Shown: positions 43,543 to 54,995 of the stretch, one piece after another
Position numbering within the stretch: the stretch's first letter is position 1
Layout: each line of letters begins with the position of its first letter
NCBI GenBank assembly: GCA_019426215.1
Contig: CM033399.1
Coordinates: forward strand, 25,677,022-25,741,021
Direction of reading: 5' to 3'
DNA from: Buddleja alternifolia
Lineage: Eukaryota; Streptophyta; Magnoliopsida; Lamiales; Scrophulariaceae
Length of the DNA: 64,000 nt
Notes under the pieces: model-generated
Told to the model about the DNA's origin: nothing
Databases searched by the model: none
The model's input: the letters and a program-made list of their open reading frames with translations, nothing else
Translations under genes and position numbers: made by a program

Positions 43543-44882
43543 TGTTAGATCTTAAAAGTAACATTGATTTAGTATGTTTTTATCTCACATTTGTCTTGAA
43601 TTCATACATTGAGTTGATCTTTTTAGTTGTTTTATTTGTATTTGCGTATTTTGGCTTCTAAGTCGTTTAAATGCTTTTATAGGCAAAGGACGATTGATTT
43701 GGCGAGTAAATGAAGGGATATCCAAGCAAAGTGAAGAATTCAACTAAGAGACTTAAAGCGGAGCAAAGAAGAGTCCGAACGAAAAGAGTTGAGTTGAAGA
43801 AAAAGTAAGGAAAAAATAGTGGACAGCAGAATTGGCATAGTGGTGCCAATATTCGGCACCACTGTGCAGCGCGCAGAAATCAGAATTTCTGGTTGGGCTC
43901 GGATTTTGGGTCTTTTGTTGGGCTTTTTGTAATTAGAATTCCTATATAAATAGAAGAAGTCAGAAAAATAGGAGAGTTTTAGATTCTTTGAGGATAGAAG
44001 ACGTTATTTTGGGAGAGAGAAAGAAAAGAGAGAAACTTGGAGAGAAAGAAAAGGAAGCCATTGAAGAGAAGAAAGATAAATCTTGATTCTTGCCATCAAC
44101 ATAAGGATTCTTCTTGGTTTTTCTTGAATTCTTCTTCTTTCCCAATTGTTCTTATTATTTTCCACCATTGTTAAACATGAGAATTCTTAGTTTTATGCAA
44201 ATTATTTCTTCTTCTTGTTTAATTATGTGTAGCTAAATAATTTTTTATGTTTAAGATGTAGTCTTGAGTATTATTATGGATTGTTGATTTTCATTGGGAT
44301 ATTTCTTGCTTTAATTAATCTATCAATGAGCGTTTAATGCTTGTAGATGATTGGCCACCAAATACATGACTTAAGATGAATTGAGAAGTACCGGGAGGTG
44401 AATTAATTCATTAGTTCAGATTTGATAGACGTGTTTAAATTACTCAATAGGGATATTAGCAATTGTGCATGAGGCTAGCTAACAAATTTCATGAAAATTA
44501 ATGGATTCATCTAGATTAGTTATTGATCATGGGAGTGATGAGAACGAGTTTAGTTGGGTACGCATGGAGATCTCGGGAGAGTATCCATGTAATTAAGGAA
44601 ATTCGGGTCTTTAATGAATGCAAGAATTTACAATCCAATGATGTTCATAATCCATAAAAATACCTTGATGAAGTCTTAATCCCTAGGCTTTCCATTTATC
44701 GAATTATTGTTTATAAATTTTGTTATTATTTATTTATGTTTTTAATTAGTTAAAATCTTAAATCTTACTAATCGCTAGTCTAATAGGATAAACTTTGTTT
44801 GGTACTTGACAACCTTCCCTGTGGAGACGATCTTACTTACTCTATATTATTTGTTGATACCGTGTTGTTACGGGTGTTAACA
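43543..44882 (+). repeat. P 3' LTR (1340 bp)
   Basis: TGTTAGATCTTAAAAG at the left and GTGTTAACA at the right. It retains the dyad hairpin at about 43834-43867 with one substitution in an arm (GGCATAG). Confidence 0.95.
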
Positions 44883-44887
44883 GCCCC

Positions 44888-46195
44888 CCAAATTAGTTCC
44901 CTCCATCGAGATCAGGTTGATGACAATTTGATTTCCCTTATCGCCATGAGCAGTGTCGCCATGCTTTCTCTTAGGCTTCTTCAAGACGTTAGTGTAACAT
45001 TCCCTCGCCAACTTCACATCACCAATGGCTTCCCCCGTTCCTACGGATGTGGAGAACTTGACCTTCATATGATAGGTGGAAATGACAGCTTGAAACAAAT
45101 TTAAGCTCGGCCTCCCTAATATAACATTATAAGAGGAGGGTGCTTTAACCACTAGGAACTTAACCATCTTTGTAGCGCGGGCAGGACACGCGCCCCAAGA
45201 TATGGGGAGTGACACCTCCCCCATTTCTTCCATAGTCTTTCCTGTGAATCCCATGAGGGGGTGTTGGCTGCTTGGAGCTGAGCATTGTCCACTCCCAACT
45301 GGGTTAAGGCATTATAGAATATTATGTCTGCTGAACTCTCACTGTCAACTAAAACCTTCTTTATCCAGAAGTTGGAGATGATCGTCGATATTTCCAAGGC
45401 ATCATTAATCGAGGGGATGCCATTGTCCAGTTCTTGCACCCTAAACTCTATGGTTTGACTCTTTAGATCTACTTGATTAATTTGCCCCCCACATGGGGAG
45501 TTGACAGCGTGCAGCCCCGACGCTGCCCTTAGCGAAGCCTTCCTTGAATTCGCCAACTCTCCCCCTGCTGGGCCTCCCAAGATCACCTCTATGATTCTAT
45601 TCATTGGAAGGTTATCCATATCCGAGTCCACCCTTGGGGGGTTGCCTTTGCCTCCATCTCTATCCCTCGGTCCCTGGGGTGTTTGACAGATTGATCTGGA
45701 CGGGGCAACTACCTCTTGTAGGTAGCCTCTCTTAATCAGTTTCTCTATCTCCACTTGCAAATGATGGCATTCCTCTATCGTGTGGCCTTTATCCCGATGA
45801 AACTGATAGTAATTTTTAGACTTAAGGTGGCTAGGACTGTCTTTCATCTTCTTAGGACATAGGACTATGCCTTGTTGCCTTGCGATGGCTAGGACTTACT
45901 CTTTTCGGAGTGTGAGGGGGGTATACTTAGCAAACCCCAAAGGACGCATGTGCTTACGCTCCTTGGACTCTGGCATCTTGTCATCATCTCTGGCCTTCCT
46001 CTTGTTGACACTACCTTCATTCATGATTGGCCCAAAGATCTCTTTGATTTGTATATACTTTTCAGCTCAGGCCAACAACTCCTTCATGGTTGATGGGGTC
46101 TTCCAAGTTATAGACTCTTTGAACCTACTATTGCATAAGTTTCTTTGCATGATTCCTGATAGCATATCATGGTTGATGTGCGGTACTTTAGACAC
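44888..46195 (-). pseudogene. T gag C-term and protease, split by Copia and P, frameshifted
   Basis: On the minus strand from the Copia insertion site: SKVPHINHDMLSGIMQRN, a stop near 46067, then KSKNYYQFHRDKGHTIEECH (zinc-knuckle-like with the first Cys changed to Tyr), EVEKLIKRGYL-type and PMNRIIEVILGGPAGG, then protease KKVLVDSESSADIIFYNALT (DSE where DTG/DSG is expected). A frame change near 45255 is followed by ISWGACPARATKMVKFLVV and SYNVILGRPSLNLFQAVIST, the end of the Tat protease region. The frame continues across the P insertion into 33575. Stops, the shift and the changed active site show it is dead. Confidence 0.75.
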
Positions 46196-46704
46196 TGAAA
46201 GAGTTAGGTACCCGGCGCGCCATTTGTAGGGCGTAGTAGCCGACTCTTTAAACAGTCTTATATTGTATAGAAGATTATCTTCCATATATATTTCTTTTAG
46301 TAACTCTTCTTGTCTTCCACCTTTCACTACATAGACTTCATTTCCTTAAAACATATAACTAGCCAATCTTTTGCTTAAGGTATGAACTTGCTTGAGGTGT
46401 GTCCTTGTAGAGGCTTCTTTCTTTAGGAGCTTTTGGTGGTTTGATTCGAATCCCTCCATGTTGAGGTGAGGTTCGAAAATGAAAGCCAAAGTTTTTGGTG
46501 TGATTTTCTTTGTGTTGTGTTATATACCTCAATTTAATAAAACCCCAAATCTTGTAATCGGTTTAAAACCCCTTTACTCGTATTTTAGTTTTTGTTGTGC
46601 ATTACTTTGACCCCCTAGCTTGGGATGCTATTATATATGTATTTTACATACTTTATTTCTTCCGTTGCGCCGGCATGTCTTGTGGGGGAATACCGATCTT
46701 TACA
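46196..46704 (+). repeat. Copia 5' LTR, internally deleted (509 bp)
   Basis: The first about 73 bp match 52369-52442 and the last about 436 bp match 54050-54490. About 1.6 kb between is missing, with the joint at about 46268 (TATTGTAT/AGAAGATT) sharing 2-3 bases with both parents. Confidence 0.9.
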
Positions 46705-46705
46705 G

Positions 46706-46717
46706 TGGTATCAGAGC
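46706..46717 (+). promoter_or_regulatory. Copia primer binding site (initiator tRNA-Met)
   Basis: TGGTATCAGAGC, complementary to the 3' end of the initiator tRNA-Met, one base after the 5' LTR. Confidence 0.95.
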
Positions 46718-48489
46718 CCGGGTTATGCACCACAAAAACTTTGTGTGTTTTTTGCTTTCGATTTCATGTAGTATTTTAACCAGTTGCTTAAATCTATATG
46801 TTATGTTTGTTGATTTAATAATAGCTTGGGATTTGTCATCGTTTTCTTTAGAATCTTGGAGATTGTTTTTTTTTAAAATGATTGAAAATTAAGAGACACT
46901 AAAAGGGAAGGTCGAAACCTGGGTGAGGATCATTGATCTTGAACCCAAGCTACAAGAATTTTTGCACACCCAGCCGAAGGCTTTGTGCGCATATGGGTGG
47001 GCTCCTTTAGTAGGGCTTAATATCCCGAATCGTTGCCAACCGTCGAAGGAAACATGGCGGGGGTCAAGACGGGGCTGACCATGGTCGATTCCACCCCTTG
47101 GTGGTCTCGACCATGGTCTCGAAACTATCCAGCAGCTTCTGGACAGTGTGTGCACTGCTCGGCGGCGCACAGAGCATTGCTGGGAAGCGTACACGGGTGT
47201 GCGTATGCACACCACGTGCTTGATGGTTGGACCATCTCGACGTGGTGTGGTACACACAACCTGGGTCTTCAAGGACTCCCATCTTTGGCCCATTTCTTGA
47301 TTTTGAAATCAACTTCCAAGCGTTTTTGAGTTGTTTAAAAGTTTGGAATTTTTGAAACTAGAAAAACTCAATTTTTCCTCAAAACGTATAAATCCCAAAG
47401 TTATGATTGTATCAACTACGTGATGGGCTTATGATTAATTAATGCTTTGCACGTCATCTTCATACGCTTGATAGTTGATTTACATAATGGAGGGATTGTG
47501 GGTCGAGCCTTAGATTATTCAATTGGGTTGTAATTATTATTGGCCTCTATTTCGATTTGGTTGTATATTTTATTTTTGCACTTTCTTTTTCATTATATTG
47601 TAATTGAAGATGGAGATGAAGATGATGGACGATTATTGAAGATTATGTATGTCGTTGGAAGATTATGTAATAGATAGGGCCTATTTTAATTTAGTACCCT
47701 AGATTGCCTTAGATTCACCGGTGGCTCAGGTGGATCGCTTAGGGACCCACAATCATCCATATTTGTTTACCACTTTGTGGATGTCTTATATTATATTCTT
47801 CTTATATGCTACTTGGATTGCATGATCACATAATTAAAGATAATCCTAATCTTGATGAGACCTTGCATGTTGAAACCTCTCGCTTGATTTGTTTCAAGTA
47901 AATCCAAAAAATATTAAGTTTATGTAGAAATTGAACGAGGTTCTATTTTCCACGCCTTCCATCATAAGTGGTGGCATGTGAAATGCCATGAACCTTGGCC
48001 CGCCGTCCATGAGTCATGGGGTGGCTTCAAGTGGATTAGGCTGTGACCACCGCTAAGCATAAAGATGCTCGTGGGATCGATTTTTCTAGGTGTCGTCCAT
48101 GAGTTGTGGGGCACACTAGTCCAGTCGATTGACCATAAATATTTGATGGACTTAACTTAACGTACTACCATATGGTATCGTGTTCTCGGGGTATATGGCA
48201 AAGACGAGGCAAAATATCTTGAGAACTATATGTCGATATAGAAGGCCGGTAAGCCTACCATACGAATTTATCATATGGGCTCGTGTTCTTTGGGCATATG
48301 AAGAGTCGCTTATGGATCTCGAGCCCACTGGGGAGACCCGCATATCTCCTCGAATATCCATATAACAGGGTTATGTAATTCGATAAAATAATGGGAGACA
48401 CGTATGATTAAAGACCAAATTATATGTGGGCAAGATTACATATTGAATGCTAATTGTTTTGCCTTGCTATTTATTTTGTAGTTAACAAA
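46718..48489 (+). other. Long Copia leader between PBS and gag (about 1.77 kb)
   Basis: No coding frame is convincing; scattered short frames on both strands overlap. Two GACCATGGTC palindromes lie near 47079-47088 and 47109-47118. A diverged direct repeat lies at about 48170-48230 and 48275-48325 (both run from CATATG through TCGTGTTCT to a GCATATG/GTATATGG motif and a TTGAG/TCGAG motif). Confidence 0.5.
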
Positions 48490-49515
48490 ATGGCCAAAAA
48501 TCCACTTTCAACAATCCTAGATTCCAATAGACTTGTCGGTCCCAACTACGCCGATTGGTACCGAAACCTTAAGATTGTGCTTCAAAGTGAGCGCAAGGAT
48601 AGTGTATTGGAGGCGCCTTTGCCTCGCGTCACTCGCACAAGCACTGATGATGAACGTTCCACTTTTGATAAGTGGACCGATGATAATATCCAAGTGAGAT
48701 GTATCATGATGGCTTCAATGACTAATGAGCTTCAAAAGCCATTTGAGCACGTGACCATGTCTAAGGATATTATCAAGAGTCTCGAGGAGCTCTATGGCAC
48801 TCGAACTAGGAGGGAGAGATTCGCAATCTCTAAAGAGCTATTCCACGCTCACTTGCACGAGGGATCGTCGGTCGATGATCATGTTGTACGTATAATCAGT
48901 CTTATTAATAAGCTTTCTGATCTTGGTGTAAAACTTGAGACCGAGCTTTCCGTTGACCTCGTGCTTCAGTCCCTTCGAAAGTCGTTTGACCAGTTTGTCA
49001 TCAACTATAACATGAATCAACTTGAGCCTTCATTACCCGAGTTGTTGAACATGTTGAAGAGTGCAAATGCCACCATCAAGAAAGATAAGTCGGTGCTGTT
49101 TGTTGGTTCCTCATCCCGTTTCAAGGGCCATAAGGCCAATAAGGACAAGGGGAAGAAGAACAATAACAAGAAAAAGTAGTTGAAAGGCAAAGGTGGTGTG
49201 AAAAAGGCTAAGAGTACCGATCAAGGTGCGTGCTTTAATTGTGGTAAAAAAGGACATTGGAAGCGTAACTGCACTGAAGCAATGAATGGTATGTTTTATG
49301 TTGAAGTTAACTTATCAGTTAATGATGCTTCTTGGGTGTTGGACACCGGATGTGGAGTTCAACTTTGCAATGATTTGCAAGTGATGGCAAGAAGCAAGAA
49401 GATAAGTAGAGGGGAGATAACCATGCGGTTTGGGAGTGGAGCACAGGTTGCTGCCACGACCGTAGGAACTATCCACTTATCTTTTCCCAACAAAAAACCC
49501 TGTTATTTTGAATAA
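48490..49515 (+). pseudogene. Copia gag and protease, broken by stops
   Basis: The start at 48490 gives MAKNPLSTILDSNRLVGPNY. Capsid motifs: NYADWYRNLKIVLQSERKD and EELYGTRTRRERFAISKEL. A TAG at 49177-49179 ends the first part; the frame continues with the zinc knuckle CFNCGKKGHWKRNC (CX2CX4HX4C) and the protease site WVLDTGCGVQLCNDLQ (DTG). Another stop follows at 49513-49515. An upstream ATG at 48454 is in frame but lies before the usual start. Confidence 0.85.
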
Positions 49516-49518
49516 TGT

Positions 49519-50337
49519 ATGAAATTAATTAAGTACATCATTTCTATACCCTTGTTGGACAAGGAAGGCTATAGTTTTGTTATAAAAAATGGAGCTTGCT
49601 CAATGTTTTATGGTTCTTCTTTAATATTGGAATCAAAGTTGTCTCATGGCTTATACACGGTTCTCCCCGATACTCTAATCTTATTATCTCAATATGAGGA
49701 ACATACTAGTAAGAGAAAGCTGGATAATCGAAATGATACAAACATGTGGCATGCTAGACTAGGCCATATCTCTAAGGATAGGATTCATAAGATGGCGGAT
49801 AAGCTTGACCTTCGGGAAATGCTAGATATGCCAACTTGCGAATCTTGTCTAAAGGGTAAGATGACCAAGTCATCATTTGCCAAGCAAATGGAGCGAGCTA
49901 CTAACCTTTTAAACTTGGTCCATACGGATGTATGTGGGCCGCTTAATGTGAGCACTAAAGGGAGCCATTCTTACTTCATAACCTTCACTGATGACTTTTC
50001 GAGGTATGGTTACATGTACCTTATGAGATACAAGTCTGAAGCCTTTGAGAGGGTCAAGGAGTTTAGACATGAAGTAGAGAAGCAAAAGGGACAAAGTATC
50101 AAAGCTCTTCGATCGGATCGAGGGGGAGAATACTTATCCCGTGAATTCCTTGATTATCTAAAAGATAATAGGATTGTCTCTCAGTGGACTCCGCCTGGTA
50201 TTCCCCAACTTAATGGGGTAAGAGAGTGAAGGAATCAGAGTTTGATGGACATGGTTCGATCCATGATGAGTTGCACAGGACTTCCTCTTTCCTTCTGGGA
50301 CTATGCCCTATAATCTGCGACGCATCTACTAAATAGA
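49519..50337 (+). pseudogene. Copia GAG-pre-integrase and integrase, broken
   Basis: The open part 49519-50229 has the pre-integrase zinc region MWHARLGHISKDRIHKMADK with CESCLKGK, and the integrase core VHTDVCGPLNV, FITFTDDFSRYGYMY and ALRSDRGGEY. It ends in TGA at 50227-50229 where the catalytic-Glu region (QLNGV.E) lies, and a further TAA follows near 50311. Confidence 0.85.
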
Positions 50338-52349
50338 GTGCCGTCGAAGAGTGTCTCCAAAGTGCCATATGAAATGTGGTTTGGTAAATCACCCACTCAT
50401 AAATACCTAAGGGTATGGGGTTGCTCGGCTTATGTCAAGCAACTAGTGGGAGATACGTTGGATGCAAGATCCTCCTTATGTAAATTTGTGGGATATCCAA
50501 AGGAATCCTATGGATATTATTTCTACAACCCTTTAGAACATAAAGTGTTTGTTTTAAGGAATGCTACATTCTTAGAGAAGGAATTCCTATTGGATAGAAA
50601 TGGCGAGGTTAAAGAACTTGAGGAAACTCAAGAACCAGAAAAGGGTTCACCTGATACCACAAATGCACAACCAGAAGTAGTAGCAAGTACACAACATCCT
50701 CGAAGATCCGAAAGGATCCTGAAACAACCTAAGAGGTATGGTTTCTTGCTTGACAGCAATGAGGATGGTAATTCCCCTTATCCAAGAACATATGGGGAAG
50801 CGACGTTGGACGTCGATTCGGGAAAATGGTTAGAAGCCATGCAATCCGAGATGGACTCCATGCACTCCAACAAGGTTTGGACCTTGGTGGATCCACCAGA
50901 CGGGTCTAAACTCGTAGGCTGCAAGTGGATCTATAAGCGAAAACTTGGAGCTGATGGAGAGGTGGTCACCTATAAGGCATGTCTCGTGGCGAAAGGTTAC
51001 ACTCAGAGGCAAGGAATTGACTATGATGAAACATATTCACCAGTGGCGATGGTCAAATCCATCCGGATACTTCTAGCCATAGTGCATATTTAGACTATGA
51101 GATATGGCAGATGGATGTGAAGACTGCTTTCCTCAATGGTGAAATCGAGGAAGAGCTATACATGGAGCAGCCCAAGGGCTTCGCATCCATAGGAAGTGAG
51201 CACAAGGTGTGCAAACTTTAGAGATCCATTTATGGACTCAAACAGGCTTCCCGAAGCTGGAACAAGTGTTTTGATGATGCTGTACAAACATATGGTTTTG
51301 TTCAAAATGCTGATGAAACTTGTGTGTACAAAAAGGCTAGTGGGAGCGCGATAACGTTTTTGCTGCTTTACGTTGACGACATTCTATTGTTTGGAAACAA
51401 CATAGGAATGTTACAAGAAACTAAAGCGTGGTTATCCACACAATTCTCCATGAAGGATTTGGGAAAGGCATCCTACATTCTCACGATGAAGATTCATCGA
51501 GATAGATCGAGTAGAATGCTGGGACTCTCCCAATCTGCGTACATAGATAGAGTTTTGAAGAGATTCAAAATGGATCAGTCCAAAAGAGGACTAGTACCAA
51601 TGAGACATGGTATTTCTCTTTCCAAGTCCATGTCCTCTCAGACATCGGAGGAAAAGAAAAAGATGTCTCGCATACCATATGCCTCCGCTATAGGGAGCAT
51701 TATGTATGCTATGCTATGTACACGGCCTGATGTGGCTTATGCACTTAGTGCAACAAGCCGATATCAAGCCAATCCAGGCGAAGAGCACTGGAAAGCCGTA
51801 AAGGCAGTCCTTAAGTACTTGAGAAAAACTAAGGACGCCTTCCTAGTCTACGGTGGAGGAGAATTGAAATTGGAAGGCTATACAGATTCTAGATTCCAAT
51901 CTGATGTGGATGATTTCAAATCTATCTCGGGATTTGTCTTTGTACTCAATAGTGGAGCGGTCAGCTGGAAGTGTTCTAAACAGGAAACTATTGCTGACTC
52001 CACCACAGAGGCTGAGTACATTGCAGCCTGGGCGGCTGTAAAAGAAGTTGTTTGGATAAGGAACTTCATCCAAGAGTTGGGTGTTGTTCCATCTATTGTT
52101 GATCCCGTACGATTGTACTGTGATAACAATGGAGCTATTGCACAGTTAAAAGAGCCAAGGTCTCATCAGAGGTCCAAGCACATAGAAAGGCGATATCATT
52201 TGATTAGAGAGATCGTTCGTAGAGGCGACGTTCAAGTGGAACGTGTGGACTCAGAAAACAACATAGTAGACCCTTTTACCAAACCCTTGGGCCAAAGAGT
52301 ATTGGAGGGACATCTTGAGAAGATGGGCCTGAAATGCATAGGCAATTAG
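50338..52349 (+). pseudogene. Copia reverse transcriptase and RNase H, broken near 51090 and 51220
   Basis: 50338-51093 carries the integrase end (KVPYEMWFGKSPTHKYLRVW), then RT start (GKWLEAMQSEMDSMHSNKVW; GCKWIYKRKLGADGEVVTYK; DYDETYSPVAMVKSIRILLA). A frame change at about 51085 and a stop near 51220 follow. 51324-52349 is open with LLYVDDILLFG (YVDD catalytic motif) and RNase H residues in GYTDSRFQSD, STTEAEYIAA and LYCDNNGAIAQL, ending LEKMGLKCIGN. The usual order and length of a Copia pol C-terminus are kept. Confidence 0.88.
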
Positions 52350-52368
52350 CTCTACGGAAAATGGAAGA

Positions 52369-54490
52369 TGGAAAGAGTTAGGTACCCGGCGCGCCATTTG
52401 TAGGGTGTAGTAGCCGACTCTTTAATCAGTCTTATATTGTATCTTGTCAAGTTATTTAATAAAAGGCATGTTCTTCTTTATCTTATCATTCTATAAAATT
52501 AGATAAAGTCCCCTAGATCACTCTTAAGCTATGAGATGTGTTTGGTATCGAGGATGCCAATCATGGAATACGTCTCTAAAGTTATTGTCTTAAAGATGTT
52601 CTAAGTCATAGAATCAATGAGATGGGATATCAATGACTCGTAAAGACTTGCACGTACAATGCACACTCTTGGACATTGTATCCTATTCCATGGATATTGA
52701 TACGGTGTACATCAGTGCATGTATGTGGGTTCTCGTTGGGATTGAGTAAACTGAACAACCCCGCCGAGATTCCATATTGGAGCCAATGTGGAATTTGGAA
52801 TCTCCTCAGTTATGTAGGAGTAAGATTGGTCCTCATGCTTGAGGCACCATTGGTTGTCTCGTGCATCGCCTACTGTGCTTAGATTTGTCACATGATTACA
52901 GGCGAGTCATAAAGTGGGGCATATTAGGTCCAGTTTGGTTATGTACGGAGGCGCGTGATTCCCAAGAGAGAATCCATCACTGATCATTAGCATCAGCGCA
53001 TATCCTATGTACTTCACAGTGTAATGACCATGGGAACCTCCAACCGGAGTCGTATCAATAAGGAGGCGCAGTGTTTCCTCGCTTGATTGATAAATTGATC
53101 ATTATCACTTAGATCGATATACATAGAATCGGGTTACTGGGATTTCGACTGACATCCAAGTCCTAGATTCCATCGGGATATTTGATGGAAGGATTTTACT
53201 TATGCAAAAATCGTAATGCGGAAAGGTCACCTAATAATTGTTCATGGCTAGGTCTTCTTGGCGCGTGGCTAGTACTAACCTTGATTTGTAGGAGCCAAGA
53301 ATTAATCAGTAATTAATTCTTGGTCGGATTAAAATACTTCGAGTAATTAAATCTAGCAATGAAAATTGCAAAGGCACAGTGGGGTTGTGTTCCTACTACT
53401 AGTACATGAACGAACCTACAATGGGGTTACTCACTTACTCAAGAAAGTTCAATTGCTATGTGAATATTAATTCATTTTAGGATTAAAGTGAAATTGATTA
53501 ATGAGATTAATTGATTAAGTGGAAGACATTTTAACTCGTAGGCTAGTGAAAATAATTGTTCTTTTAATTAATCTTGGAGATTAATCATTAACGGAAATTG
53601 TTATTATCCGGGAATTTATTTAAGCTACTAATTGTACTATTAATTAATCATGAGGATTATTTAATTAACAAGTCTTGGGAGACTTAGGAGAAATTTTAGT
53701 TAAGTTGGACTTAATTAAATGAAGTCACAAGATTCAAATTCAAAGCTAGTCAAAGTTTATAGTGATGTTTCGGAAAGAAGAAGATAATGGAAACTACTTT
53801 TCTTACAGATGGGGTGGTGGATGGGAGTTGCCAAAATGAGGAGAAGCAAGTCTTCTCCTCTCTCTAACCCTATGTGGCCGAAATTTGTGGCCATTATAAA
53901 ACGGTCTCTTGCTTCTTTTTCATTCTTGATGAAAACTTAAAGGAAAGAAAGCTTTGAGCTTAGTACTCCCTCTCTAGAGTTTTCTTCTAGCTTCTCTTAT
54001 GCTTCTTGAAGACTTTCTTCCATAGAACTTCTTCTTGAAGATTAGTTATAGAAGATTATCTTCCATAGATATTTTTTCTATTAACTCATCTTGTCTTCCA
54101 CCTTTCACTACATAGACTCCATTTCCTTAAAAAGCATATATCTAACCAATCTTTTGCTTTAAGGTATGAATTTGCTTGAGGTGTGTCCTTGTAGAGGCTT
54201 TTTTCTTTAGGAGATTTTGGTGGTTTGATTCGAATCCCTCCATGCTGAGGTGAGGTTCGAAAATGAGAGCCCAAGTTTTTGGTGTGGTTTTCCTTGTGTT
54301 ATGGTTATACACCCTCACTTTAATAAAACCCCAAATCTTGTAATCGGTTTAAAACCCCTTTACTCGTATTTTAATTTTTGTTGTGCATTACTTCGACCCC
54401 CTATCTTGGGATGCTATTATATATGTGTTTCACATACTTTATTTCTTCCGTTGCGCCGGTATCTCTTGTGAGGGCATATTGATCTTTGCA
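52369..54490 (+). repeat. Copia 3' LTR (2122 bp)
   Basis: It starts TGGAAAGAGTTAGGTACCCG after a modest purine tract (GGAAAATGGAAGA) and ends TTTGCA. It shares its beginning, length and scattered internal segments with solo LTRs A and B, so those belong to a sister family. Confidence 0.92.
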
Positions 54491-54495
54491 GACAC

Positions 54496-54995
54496 CGCAT
54501 TGGAGAAACGTTGTACTTTTTCCCTCAAAGATTCACCATTTTTTTTAACCATCGTGAACAAGAAAGATGCCGTCTTAGGGTACTTCTTGTTCATGGAGAA
54601 GTGATTTAGGAAGCGCTTGGTTAGCTGCTCGAAGCCGGTGATGGTACCGGTGGGCAGTTGATTAAACCAGCTAAGCACCCGTCCAGGGAGGGTGGTTTGA
54701 AAAATCTTACAATAGGCTGCATCACTGATTTCATACATGTTATCCTTGGCATTGAGCTTGTCAATGTGTTCCTGAGGGCCTCCCGCACCCTCATACTCAC
54801 TCAGATAGGTAACTTAATTCCTTGCGGTAAAGAGTATGCTAAAATCGTCGGGCAGAAAGGACTTTTCTTAAGGGGTGCTACAGCTAATGGCACCAGCTGC
54901 ATATCCTTATATCTTCCATGGTCATCTAAACTCTCACCATAGCGAGGTGCGTGCCTACATCGGCCTTCGCGCCTCGGCAAGGTCTCTTTGGGGGT
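54496..54995 (-). pseudogene. T gag N-terminal part
   Basis: On the minus strand: KKSPFCPTILAYSLPQGIKL, a stop, SEYEGAGGPQEHIDKLN, MYEISDAAYCKIFQTTLPGR, WFNQLPTGTITGFEQLTKRF and SLREKVQRFSNAV, the usual order of Tat-type gag. The frame joins that at 46195 (NAVSKVPHINHDM) when Copia plus one GACAC is removed. The extreme N-terminus, PBS and 5' LTR of T are cut off by the M2 insertion at 54996. Confidence 0.8.

Larger units (their letters stand above)
33571..44887 (+). mobile_element. Athila-like Ty3/gypsy retrotransposon P with TSD GCCCC
   Basis: LTRs at 33576-34917 and 43543-44882 begin TGTTAG and end TTAACA, flanked by GCCCC at 33571-33575 and 44883-44887. Order on the plus strand: 5' LTR, tRNA-Asp PBS, gag, protease, RT, RNase H, integrase, spacer, ORF3, non-coding tail with two PPT motifs, 3' LTR. 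By eye the LTRs differ at about 30 of 1340 positions, so the insertion is fairly recent. Gag has a frameshift, protease-RT one stop, and ORF3 one stop, so the copy is probably not autonomous. Confidence 0.95.
46191..54495 (+). mobile_element. Ty1/copia retrotransposon with unequal LTRs and TSD GACAC
   Basis: The element is 46196-54490, flanked by GACAC at 46191-46195 and 54491-54495. Both LTRs start TG(G)AAAGAGTTAGGTACCCGG and end GATCTTTRCA. The 5' LTR is 509 bp and the 3' LTR 2122 bp. The order is PBS (tRNA-iMet), long leader, gag, protease, integrase, RT, RNase H, 3' LTR; integrase before RT defines Copia. Multiple stops and a frameshift make it defective. It sits inside the T gag frame. 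Confidence 0.93.
14674..54995 (-). mobile_element. Tat/Retand-like Ty3/gypsy element T, the host of the nest
   Basis: Visible parts on the minus strand, in order from the 5' side: gag 54995-54491 and 46190 to about 45600, protease about 45400-44888, a short continuation 33575-33447, a non-coding tract with tandem repeats (33446-33138), further non-coding DNA (19008-17880), an opposing gene (15456-17879), a PPT and the 3' LTR. No reverse transcriptase, RNase H or integrase is present between the protease and the tandem repeats, so T is a gag-protease-only, non-autonomous or deleted derivative. Its 5' LTR would lie beyond the M2 insertion at the right. M1, P, Copia and M2 interrupt it. Confidence 0.7.

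Noticed and set aside
46889..47329. Overlapping open frames of about 100 codons on both strands in the Copia leader
   Set aside because: They overlap one another, have no recognisable motif and sit in GC-richer non-coding leader DNA.
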